Below, one piece after another: positions 26,293 to 33,456 of a stretch of DNA of 64,000 bases. Below the pieces are notes generated by a model. It saw nothing but the letters and a program-made list of their open reading frames with translations, made no database searches and was not told the DNA's origin. Each line of letters opens with the position of its first letter. Position 1 is the first letter of the stretch. The position numbers were made by a program, and so were the translations under genes. Source of the stretch: Thalassobacillus sp. CUG 92003 (GTDB lineage Bacteria > Bacillota > Bacilli > Bacillales > Halobacillaceae); the NCBI RefSeq assembly GCF_013618635.1, contig NZ_JABLSJ010000003.1, positions 310,001 to 374,000 on the forward strand. Direction: 5' to 3'.

Positions 26293-27840
26293 TTAGTCGT
26301 TTTCAGAGACTAGCTGTTTTTTTAGTTTTACTTTTTGAATTTTACCGCTGGACGTCATAGGAATATGATCGACAAAAATAACGGAAGATGGTGTTTTATA
26401 TTTGGCTAGGTGGTTTGATACATAATCCTTCACTTCTTGCTCTGGCAGCGTTGTTCCTGAATGGAGCTGGACGACTGCACATACAACTTCCCCCAGTATT
26501 TCATCAGGGATGCCTATTACAGCAGCTTCTGAAATGTTGTCATGTTCATAAAGGAGCGCTTCGATCTCTTTTGGATAAATATTAAGGCCTCCCCGTATGA
26601 TCACTTCTTTTTCTCTGCCTACATAGCGAAGGTTTCCTTGCTCGTCCAGTACACCTAAATCCCCCGTGTAGTACCAACCTCCTTCATCTAAGACCTGGTT
26701 GGTTTTTTCAGGTAGTTTGTAATAGCCCTTCATGTTTCCAAAGCTTTGTACTGCAATCTCACCCGTACTTCCAAAGGGAAGCTCCTCTTTGAATTCATTT
26801 ACAATTTTTATCTTTATTCCTTCGAAAGGTTTTCCTAACGTTTCTAGAATAGATGCTTCAGCATCTTCATAGCCATTAATGGTTACGCCTCCGCCCGTCT
26901 CAGTCGTGCCAAAAGATTGGCATAAATGAAACTTCATTTTATCTCGTATCTTTTTCATCTGTTCGGGAGAGATTGGCGCAGCTCCTACCATTCCTGTACG
27001 AAGAGACGATAAATCGTATTCTTCAAAGTTCTCAACGTCAATTTCCTTCAAAAACATGGTGGGAACGCCTTGATGCACGGTAACCTTCTCTTGTTCGATC
27101 AGTTCAAGCATACGATTTGGATTGAACCTTTCTACGAGCACCATTCTTGCTCCGGCACCAACTGCGGCGATCAAGTTGCAAGCGATTCCAAATATATGAA
27201 ATAACGGTGCCGGAACAATAAACACATCTTCAGGATTACAGCGCATTTCATCTACGACAGCTGCTGCACATTTTGCAACACTTCGATGCGTAATCATAAC
27301 GCCTTTCGGTAGCCCGGTCGTTCCGGATGTATAAAGAATACAAAATAAATCGTCGGGAGAAGCAACAGGTTCTGTGGTACTGGTCACCTCGTTGTTGTGC
27401 AATTCTTTATAAGGAACGAAACCTTCTTCATAAAACCGAACAGAAATGACATGCCTTACTAGAGGCAATACGCTTGATTTATCAACATTCTCAATGAATT
27501 TTTGCGTCATAAACAGGACCTTTGGTTCAGCATTCTTTAAGATATACTCAATTTCATTTGCACGGTACATCGGGTTAAAAGGCACCAAAACTGCACCCAG
27601 CCTCGCTGTGGCAAAAAATACAACAGCTGTTTCATTCCAGTTAGGCAGACAGACAGCTACTCTATCCCCCTTTCCTACGCCTAATTTCTGTAGCCCTTCT
27701 GCCAAACTAATACTTTGCGAAAGTAATTCACTGTACGTAAGACGTTCATACTGATCGTACAAAGCCTCCGTATGTCCGAAATTTCTTGCTGACTCATTTA
27801 ATAAGCCGCTTATTGTCTCCCTAAATTGAGTCTTCACCAT
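26293..27840 (-). CDS. Class I adenylate-forming acyl/aryl-CoA ligase
   Basis: About 515 residues with all core motifs: A3 YTSGTTGLPKGVMITH, A5 FGTTETGG, A7 YYTGDLGVLDEQG, A8 GREKEVIIRGGLNIYPKEIE, and A10 MTSSGKIQK with the catalytic lysine. It forms an acyl-AMP then a CoA thioester. Fatty acid and aromatic ligases cannot be separated by eye, but the setting points to an aromatic acid (compare salicylyl-AMP/CoA ligase SdgA of the sdg pathway). ATG 27840 has GAGGGTG upstream; ATG 27867 lacks a good site. It is the first gene of ligase-permease-thioesterase, behind an IclR-type operator and a perfect cre. Confidence 0.75.
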   Translation of the reverse strand: MVKTQFRETISGLLNESARNFGHTEALYDQYERLTYSELLSQSISLAEGLQKLGVGKGDRVAVCLPNWNETAVVFFATARLGAVLVPFNPMYRANEIEYILKNAEPKVLFMTQKFIENVDKSSVLPLVRHVISVRFYEEGFVPYKELHNNEVTSTTEPVASPDDLFCILYTSGTTGLPKGVMITHRSVAKCAAAVVDEMRCNPEDVFIVPAPLFHIFGIACNLIAAVGAGARMVLVERFNPNRMLELIEQEKVTVHQGVPTMFLKEIDVENFEEYDLSSLRTGMVGAAPISPEQMKKIRDKMKFHLCQSFGTTETGGGVTINGYEDAEASILETLGKPFEGIKIKIVNEFKEELPFGSTGEIAVQSFGNMKGYYKLPEKTNQVLDEGGWYYTGDLGVLDEQGNLRYVGREKEVIIRGGLNIYPKEIEALLYEHDNISEAAVIGIPDEILGEVVCAVVQLHSGTTLPEQEVKDYVSNHLAKYKTPSSVIFVDHIPMTSSGKIQKVKLKKQLVSEND

Positions 27841-27899
27841 ACATTCACCCTCTTTAGAATTACTCATTTTAATCGTTTGCCTTTAGAGAGCCGACTAAT

Positions 27900-27913
27900 T
27901 GAAACCGCTTACA
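27900..27913 (-). promoter_or_regulatory. CcpA cre site, perfect consensus
   Basis: TGTAAGCGGTTTCA on the minus strand matches TGWNANCGNTNWCA at all 14 positions. It overlaps the expected transcription start of the ligase operon, so carbon catabolite repression is expected. Confidence 0.75.
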
Positions 27914-27917
27914 CCAA

Positions 27918-27923
27918 ATTATA
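27918..27923 (-). promoter_or_regulatory. -10 box of the ligase/permease/thioesterase operon
   Basis: TATAAT on the minus strand, 44 bases from the centre of the operator at 27955-27969. The -35 position reads AGCTCG, a poor match. Confidence 0.6.
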
Positions 27924-27954
27924 AAAATATCTACTACTTTCGAGCTATCGAATT

Positions 27955-27969
27955 TTCTCTTATGTGGAA
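27955..27969 (-). promoter_or_regulatory. IclR-type operator, copy 3 (ligase/permease operon)
   Basis: In transcription direction TTCCACATAAGAGAA. Same element and same spacing to the -10 as the copies at 22301 and 24348. Confidence 0.7.
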
Positions 27970-28097
27970 CACATCGTATATTTTTTGAAAATTTTAAAAA
28001 TATGACGTGTTAATTACCATTATATAGCGTTCTTTACTAAGGAGAAGATTGTTTTAATAATTGCCATTTAACCCCAAATTGTAGAGCATCCATATTA

Positions 28098-28152
28098 AAA
28101 AGACCTTCACTATGCAACCGTTGGAAAACGTGTTATATAGTGAAGGTCTTTT
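28098..28152 (-). terminator. Terminator after the tandem iclR genes
   Basis: Sixteen bases (28098-28113) pair perfectly with 28137-28152. AAAAGACC/GGTCTTTT provides the U-tract. It lies 14 bases beyond the stop of the distal iclR gene. Confidence 0.8.
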
Positions 28153-28165
28153 GTCCCGAGCTTCC

Positions 28166-28954
28166 CTAATAAAGATCACCGTAAAAACCCAGTTCTTCAG
28201 AAATATCATTAGCCGTTTCCTTCAAATGGCTTACATAAAAGGAACGCTCCCTTTTCTCAAGGCGTTTAGATGGAGTTATCATTGTTAATGCCGACACAAC
28301 GTTTGAAGAGTAATCCCTAATAGGTACAGCTATACTGGAATATCCTTCATAGAATTCTCCATCGCAAATTGCATAACCTTCGCCTTCAATAGATTGAAGA
28401 CGTTCTCTGAGTTCATTTGGATGTGTCATAGTGTGGGAAGTGTAACGTTGCAGAGGTGCTGATAAAACCTGATCCTTAAACGCCATATCCTGATAAGCAA
28501 GCAGGACTAATCCTGCACTTGTACAGTGGATAGGGCCTTTTCGCCCTTCGTTTGTGATAAGATGCTCAGGCTCGTTTCTTTGAACACGATAATAAAAAAC
28601 CAAATGTTTTTCTTCAAGCAGACATATTTGGCACGTTTCGTTTACCTGCCTAACAAGATTTTCCACGAAGGGAAACGTATCGCGATAAATTTCCTTATGC
28701 ACAGAAACTACACCGCCAAGGGTCAGTAGTGATAAACCCAGCCGATATTTTCCATTGCGTGGGTTTTGTGACAAGAAGCCTTCTCTGCATAATGTAGTAA
28801 TCAAGCGGTGCGCGCTGCTTTTCGGCAGCTCTGCCTGGTTAGCTATATCAGTAACACTAAGTTCCTTGCTTTTGCTTGTCTTAAATAGGTTAAGGATTCT
28901 CATAGCATTCATTATTGAAGTCAGCAGGTACTTCTGGGAAGACATACACATCAC
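28166..28954 (-). CDS. IclR-family transcriptional regulator (distal of a tandem pair)
   Basis: A regulator of about 260 residues. An N-terminal winged helix (MRILNLFKTSKSKELSVTDIANQAELPKSSAHRLITTL) is followed by the IclR effector domain (VFYYRVQRNEPEHLITNEGRKGPIHCTSAG...GYSSIAVPIRDYSSNVVSALTM). Its start (GTG 28954, ATG 28951 or 28945) overlaps the end of the upstream iclR, so the two are translated together. ATG 28945 best fits the AAAAGGG site. It probably controls part of the aromatic island. Which of the two regulators binds the shared operators cannot be told. Confidence 0.85.
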   Translation of the reverse strand: MMCMSSQKYLLTSIMNAMRILNLFKTSKSKELSVTDIANQAELPKSSAHRLITTLCREGFLSQNPRNGKYRLGLSLLTLGGVVSVHKEIYRDTFPFVENLVRQVNETCQICLLEEKHLVFYYRVQRNEPEHLITNEGRKGPIHCTSAGLVLLAYQDMAFKDQVLSAPLQRYTSHTMTHPNELRERLQSIEGEGYAICDGEFYEGYSSIAVPIRDYSSNVVSALTMITPSKRLEKRERSFYVSHLKETANDISEELGFYGDLY

Positions 28955-29730
28955 CCTTTTCTAGCGGCATGTGCCTGCCGCCGCTTTACTATGTCAGATA
29001 GATCTCTTCCTGCCATCATAACTTTACCGATTAAACTATCTTCAGAGGGCTTCATCCTCTGAACAGGACCTACGATACTTATAGCAGCGATTACGGCGTT
29101 TTCTTTATTATATACCGGCGAACTAATAGAGAAGATGCCTGTTTGATATTCCTGATCGCTTATGGTGTAACCAGCTTGTCTAATGTGAGCAAGTTTTTCT
29201 TTCAATTTTTCAGGACGTGTCAATGTATTCTCAGTAAACGCTGTCATTTCACCGCTGAGGACTTTATTAATTTCACCTTTCGACTGATAGGCTAATATCG
29301 TCTGGCCTGCCCCTGTACAATAAACAGGATTATGCTTTCCGAGGAAAGTATCCAATTGAGTGGAATAAGGACTTTCTTCTTTTTGCAGATAAATAAGCTG
29401 CGTGTCATCGATAATACTCAAATGAGCACTTTCCCCTGTTTCATCTCTAAGATGTTTTAGGATAGGGGTGGACTCGCGAATAATGTGGATCTGCTCCGTC
29501 ACAGTATGTGTTAATTCCAGGATAGAAAGGCCAAGCGCGTATTTCTGGGTCTCCCTATTTTTAACGATAAAATTTTCTTCTGCCAACGAAACGAGCAGAC
29601 GGTGGGCCGTACTGACCCCAACACCTAATTCTTCCGAAAGTTCACTAACACCCAATTCCGGGTTACTACTGGAAAAACATTTTAATGCATACAGTGCATT
29701 TTCAAGACTTGTAGGTGAACGTTCGCCCAT
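28951..29730 (-). CDS. IclR-family transcriptional regulator (proximal of a tandem pair)
   Basis: A 259-residue IclR protein. The DNA-binding domain is LENALYALKCFSSSNPELGVSELSEELGVGVSTAHRLLVSL. The effector domain includes LIYLQKEESPYSTQLDTFLGKHNPVYCTGAG and GIFSISSPVYNKENAVIAAISIVGP. It is divergent from the dehydrogenase/hydratase fusion. The operator at 29777-29791 lies between them and would overlap this gene's own promoter, consistent with autoregulation plus activation of the divergent operon. Activating IclR proteins (PobR, PcaU, PcaR) are typical of aromatic pathways. Confidence 0.85.
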   Translation of the reverse strand: MGERSPTSLENALYALKCFSSSNPELGVSELSEELGVGVSTAHRLLVSLAEENFIVKNRETQKYALGLSILELTHTVTEQIHIIRESTPILKHLRDETGESAHLSIIDDTQLIYLQKEESPYSTQLDTFLGKHNPVYCTGAGQTILAYQSKGEINKVLSGEMTAFTENTLTRPEKLKEKLAHIRQAGYTISDQEYQTGIFSISSPVYNKENAVIAAISIVGPVQRMKPSEDSLIGKVMMAGRDLSDIVKRRQAHAARKG

Positions 29731-29776
29731 TTTTACCCTCCTTGAAGGTTGTTGCTTTAGTTTCTCCTACTATAAG

Positions 29777-29791
29777 TTCCACATAAAAGAA
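29777..29791 (+). promoter_or_regulatory. IclR-type operator, copy 4 (divergent iclR / beta-oxidation region)
   Basis: TTCCACATAAAAGAA, reading toward the fusion gene. It is in the same orientation relative to transcription as the three minus-strand copies. Its centre is 44 bases before the last base of TAAAAT (29823-29828). Confidence 0.7.
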
Positions 29792-29822
29792 AATCAACCT
29801 TTTGCTCCCTTACTCAACGGCT

Positions 29823-29828
29823 TAAAAT
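29823..29828 (+). promoter_or_regulatory. -10 box of the beta-oxidation operon
   Basis: TAAAAT at the same distance from its operator as the -10 boxes at 22264, 24311 and 27918. The -35 position (29800-29805, TTTTGC) is weak. Confidence 0.5.
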
Positions 29829-29891
29829 GTAAACCATATCAATCAAGTAAAGGCTTACAATGAATTTGATTATAGTAGGAGGAGAAATCAA

Positions 29892-31955
29892 ATGGGTAAC
29901 CAATTTAAGCTCGGCGTTGTAGGAGCAGGGAATATGGGGGCCGGAATCGCACAAAAAATGGCTCAGGAAGGTCTGCACGTAACCTTAGTTGACCTAAAAG
30001 AGGAACAAGTAGATAGAGGGATTAACAATATAAAATCGACGCTGGAAGAAGGTGTATCCCGGGGGATTTTTAAAGAAAGCGAAGTGACCAACGTCATGAA
30101 TCATATCCATGGCACTACTTCTTATGGTGATTTAAAGGATGCCGATTTAGTCGTAGAAGCCGTTTTTGAAGACATCGGCATTAAGTCAAGTGTGTTTCAG
30201 AAGCTAGATGCCGTCTGCTCAAACAAAACAATCCTTGCTACGAATACGTCAAGTCTATATGTGAAGGACCTAGCTCACTATACGAATCGACCGGATAGGG
30301 TCATCGGCATGCATTATTTTTACCACCCTGCTAAAAACAGATTAGTCGAAGTCATTCCTCATGAAGGGACGAGCAAAGAGACGATTGAAACCACACTATT
30401 AATTGGAAAGCTTCATAATAAAACATGTATACAAGTGAAGGATTCGCCTGGATTTGCAGTTAATCGTTATTTTGTCCCCTTTTTGAATGAATCCGTCCAG
30501 CTGCTAGAAGAAGGATTCGGCAACATTCCAACTATAGATGCTGCAGCAAAACAAGCATTTGAGATTGGCATGGGGCCTTTTGAATTAATGAATGTTACCG
30601 GCGTACCTATTGCCGAACATGCTTCCACTCATTTAGCAAACGAAATCAGTGAATTTTACGCACCGGCGAACTTATTAAAAAAGCAAACAGAACGTCAAAA
30701 AGAATGGGATCTGAACGGAGAAGTTGTTGAGGAAAAATTCGATAAAATAAAACAGCATCTACGTGCAACAGTATTTGGTATAGCTTCAGCTCAGGTTGAA
30801 GAAGGCGTCGCAAGTATAGAAGACACGGATATAGGTTCTAAAGTCGGCTTGAAATGGAAGTTGGGACCTTTCGAACTAATGAATAAAATCGGGATTAAAA
30901 AATCTTATAGCATTGTAGAGGAGCTACATTCCAAACGTCTCACCTTTCATCATCCAGCACTGCTGAAAGATCACGCTGAAAACAACACCCCTTTTACGTT
31001 TAAATATGTTGAAACACATCATAAAAACGCCATCGCCTATCTGACAATTAAGCGTCCAGAAGCGATGAATGCTTTAAACCCGGTCGTAGTCGAACAGTTA
31101 GAAGAGGCATTTGATAGGGCTGAAGAGAACCCTAGCGTTAAAGGCATTGCGATACAAGGGTCTGGGAAAGCCTTCGTGGCTGGAGCAGATATCAACTTCT
31201 TTATTGAATGCATTAAACATGACCACATCCAAGAAAACGTAGCTTTTACGAGGAAGGGCCATCATTTATTTAGAAAGTTGGAAACGTCGAATAAAATGAC
31301 GGTTGCTATTTTAGATGGGCTATCGCTTGGAGGGGGCAGTGAACTAGCACTAGCATGCCAAGCTATCGCAGCTACAAACCAGGGAACTATGGCATTTCCT
31401 GAAAGCGGTTTAGGGATATACCCAGGGCTTGGAGGCATGCTTCGCTTAAACCACCAAATCGGAAAAGAGCTAACAAAATATTATGTCATGACAGGTAAAA
31501 CCATAAGAGCAGCAGAAGCCAGAGATTTAAAGCTAGTAACGGACGTAACGGATTTAGATAACATGCAGGAAACTGTAGAAGCAATAGTTGAAAAAGGCCG
31601 CGTTGATAAGTATGAAGAGAGAAGCATTCCCAACTCATTCACCCCTCATCAACAAGCCTTCTCAGATCATAATATTGAATTGCTCCTGAAGGGTGAACAA
31701 CCTAAAGGTATAGACGAAAAAACAGCCGACACATTAATCGGCATCCTTAAAGCTAAAGGACCCATCGCGTTAAAAACGATTAATCACTTAATTAACAAAC
31801 AAGCAGACCTCTCGATTGACGAAGGCATTGAGCTTGAATTGAATCACTTAACAGAAATCTTCAGCACCGAAGACGCATTGAGAGGGCTTACCGCTTCTAT
31901 CCGAAATACCCAGCCTGTTTTTGTAGGAGGGCCTGATCATTATGAGCATGTTTAA
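29892..31955 (+). CDS. 3-hydroxyacyl-CoA dehydrogenase / enoyl-CoA hydratase fusion (FadN-like order)
   Basis: A 687-residue bifunctional beta-oxidation enzyme. The N-terminal NAD-binding 3-hydroxyacyl-CoA dehydrogenase (VVGAGNMGAGIAQKMAQEG at 9-27; HYFYHPAKNRLVEVIPHEGTS; DSPGFAVNRYF) occupies about 1-290. A second dehydrogenase-like C-domain follows to about 370. The C-terminal enoyl-CoA hydratase (about 375-545) has oxyanion and catalytic features SGKAFVAGADINFF, GGGSELALA and FPESGLGIYPGLGG, with both catalytic Glu positions kept. The order is as in Bacillus FadN and opposite to FadB, but it is about 100 residues shorter than FadN. In this island it may shorten aryl-alkanoyl-CoA side chains. 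AGGAGGAG precedes ATG. Confidence 0.82.
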   Translation: MGNQFKLGVVGAGNMGAGIAQKMAQEGLHVTLVDLKEEQVDRGINNIKSTLEEGVSRGIFKESEVTNVMNHIHGTTSYGDLKDADLVVEAVFEDIGIKSSVFQKLDAVCSNKTILATNTSSLYVKDLAHYTNRPDRVIGMHYFYHPAKNRLVEVIPHEGTSKETIETTLLIGKLHNKTCIQVKDSPGFAVNRYFVPFLNESVQLLEEGFGNIPTIDAAAKQAFEIGMGPFELMNVTGVPIAEHASTHLANEISEFYAPANLLKKQTERQKEWDLNGEVVEEKFDKIKQHLRATVFGIASAQVEEGVASIEDTDIGSKVGLKWKLGPFELMNKIGIKKSYSIVEELHSKRLTFHHPALLKDHAENNTPFTFKYVETHHKNAIAYLTIKRPEAMNALNPVVVEQLEEAFDRAEENPSVKGIAIQGSGKAFVAGADINFFIECIKHDHIQENVAFTRKGHHLFRKLETSNKMTVAILDGLSLGGGSELALACQAIAATNQGTMAFPESGLGIYPGLGGMLRLNHQIGKELTKYYVMTGKTIRAAEARDLKLVTDVTDLDNMQETVEAIVEKGRVDKYEERSIPNSFTPHQQAFSDHNIELLLKGEQPKGIDEKTADTLIGILKAKGPIALKTINHLINKQADLSIDEGIELELNHLTEIFSTEDALRGLTASIRNTQPVFVGGPDHYEHV

Positions 31956-33144
31956 TAAAGCTTATATACCCTATGGCGGATATTATTCCACGCCCTTCAG
32001 TAAATGGCAAAATAGCTTTCAAAATGAAAATTCGATCGAGTTAGGAGCTAAAAGCAGTAAGAAATGGTTTGAATCAAATAATATGGACCCTAATGAAGAA
32101 TTAGACTTTCTCTATCTGGGAATTACCGTCGGGCAAAAAGGTGTATTTTATGGTTCTTCATGGGCAGCGACAATGATGGGTGCACAAGACGTCGCTGGGC
32201 AGACGGTTATGCATGCATGTGCTACAGCATCTACTTCACTCTATAATGCAGCGGCCTCCATAGAAGTCGGTAATATGGATATAGGTTACTGCCTATTGAC
32301 TGATAGATGTTCAAACGGCCCCCACACGATTTGGCCCAACCCTAAAGGATTAGGCGGCCAGGTTATATCCGAGAATTGGAACCTTGATAACATGGCTGCC
32401 GATCCTTCCACAGGTGAAGGAATGCTCATGACTGCTGAAAATGTCGCTAAAGAGAATGGATTTACGAAGGAAGAAGCCGATGAACTTACGTTAAGAAGGT
32501 ACGAACAATATGAGGATTCATTAATAAATGATGCTTCCTTTCAGAAACGCTATATGCAGCCAGTCGAAATCGCTGTATCAAAAAGAGAATCAAAAATCGT
32601 AGCTGGTGATGAAGGTGTCATGAAAACGTCCGAAGACGCTTTGCGCCGGTTGAATCCGACTATGGAAAACGGGGTTGTATCCTTTGGCGGCCAGACTCAC
32701 CCGGCTGATGGAAATGCGGGTATGATTGTAACCACCCAAGCGCATGCAGAACGGCTAAGCAAAGACCCACACATTCCGATCCAAATTATGTCGTATGGTT
32801 TTTCCAGAGTAAATAAAGCCATGATGCCGACTGCCCCTGTGCATGCCGTTAGAACGGCTTTAGAGAAAGCTGGGCTGACGATTGAAGACATGACTACCAT
32901 TAAGAATCACAACCCTTTTATAGTGAATGATTTATATCTAGCAAAAGCATTCGGAATAGACCCGATGACATTTAATAATTACGGCAGTTCTTTAGTCTTT
33001 GGCCACCCCCAGGCGCCAACAGTCGGCCGTTTAGCTATTGAAGCGATAGAAGAAACGGTAGAAAAAGGCGGCGGTTATGCCCTGGTAACGGGGTGTGCCG
33101 CAGGTGATAATGGTGCTGCAATCGTATTAAAGGTCGGTAGTTAA
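31942..33144 (+). CDS. Divergent thiolase-family protein
   Basis: A 400-residue thiolase-fold protein. The nucleophilic Cys is in MHACATAST (Cys93). The C-terminal half has GGQTHPADGNAGMIV and SLVFGHPQAPTVGRL (catalytic His). However, the usual NEAFA block is replaced by KNHNPFIVND, and the usual CxGGGQG ending by TGCAAGDNGAA. It therefore belongs to a side branch of thiolases, perhaps acting on aryl-beta-ketoacyl-CoA. It overlaps the fusion gene by 14 bases, with AGGAGG 11 bases before ATG 31942. Loss of thiolytic activity is possible but the key Cys and His remain. Confidence 0.75.
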   Translation: MSMFNKAYIPYGGYYSTPFSKWQNSFQNENSIELGAKSSKKWFESNNMDPNEELDFLYLGITVGQKGVFYGSSWAATMMGAQDVAGQTVMHACATASTSLYNAAASIEVGNMDIGYCLLTDRCSNGPHTIWPNPKGLGGQVISENWNLDNMAADPSTGEGMLMTAENVAKENGFTKEEADELTLRRYEQYEDSLINDASFQKRYMQPVEIAVSKRESKIVAGDEGVMKTSEDALRRLNPTMENGVVSFGGQTHPADGNAGMIVTTQAHAERLSKDPHIPIQIMSYGFSRVNKAMMPTAPVHAVRTALEKAGLTIEDMTTIKNHNPFIVNDLYLAKAFGIDPMTFNNYGSSLVFGHPQAPTVGRLAIEAIEETVEKGGGYALVTGCAAGDNGAAIVLKVGS

Positions 33145-33255
33145 TTTTCATAAAAAACTAACTCAGTACTTCCACTTCATGTACAAAGCGAATGAAACAT
33201 AAGTAAATCAGAGGTTATTATGAGCAAACATTGGAAACCTATCTACTTTTTCATA

Positions 33256-33363
33256 GTCAAAACACAGAAACGCATGCGGTGACAGCGCGAGCCGAAGTCC
33301 CACAGGAAAGCGACCTTCGCTTTACAGGGAAGCTGACGGCCACGCAGAGCGAAGTGTTTTGAC
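33256..33363. repeat. 108-bp intergenic element with 10-bp terminal inverted repeats
   Basis: GTCAAAACAC (33256-33265) and its exact complement GTGTTTTGAC (33354-33363) bound a stretch that looks more GC-rich than its surroundings, with internal AAGCG/CGCTT motifs. It lies between convergent operons and has no coding potential. It looks like a small non-autonomous repeat or a structured RNA. Copy number in the genome is unknown. Confidence 0.5.
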
Positions 33364-33388
33364 GGAACGGTCGTGGAACCCCTTTCCT

Positions 33389-33441
33389 TGACACCCAAAA
33401 ATGCCGAGCAATTTGGCGTCATTCGGAATTTTTGGGTGTCA
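33389..33441. terminator. Bidirectional terminator between thiolase and MFS genes
   Basis: TGACACCCAAAAAT (33389-33402) pairs perfectly with 33428-33441, with an inner CCGA/TCGG. The A/T-rich stem base gives U-tracts on both strands. Confidence 0.75.
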
Positions 33442-33456
33442 TTTAGGTTGTGTGAA

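Noticed and set aside
33220-33282. 20-codon plus-strand frame beginning MSKHWKPIYFF with an AGAGGT upstream
   Set aside because: It runs into the 108-bp repeat element and stops there; too short and no conserved feature, so probably chance.
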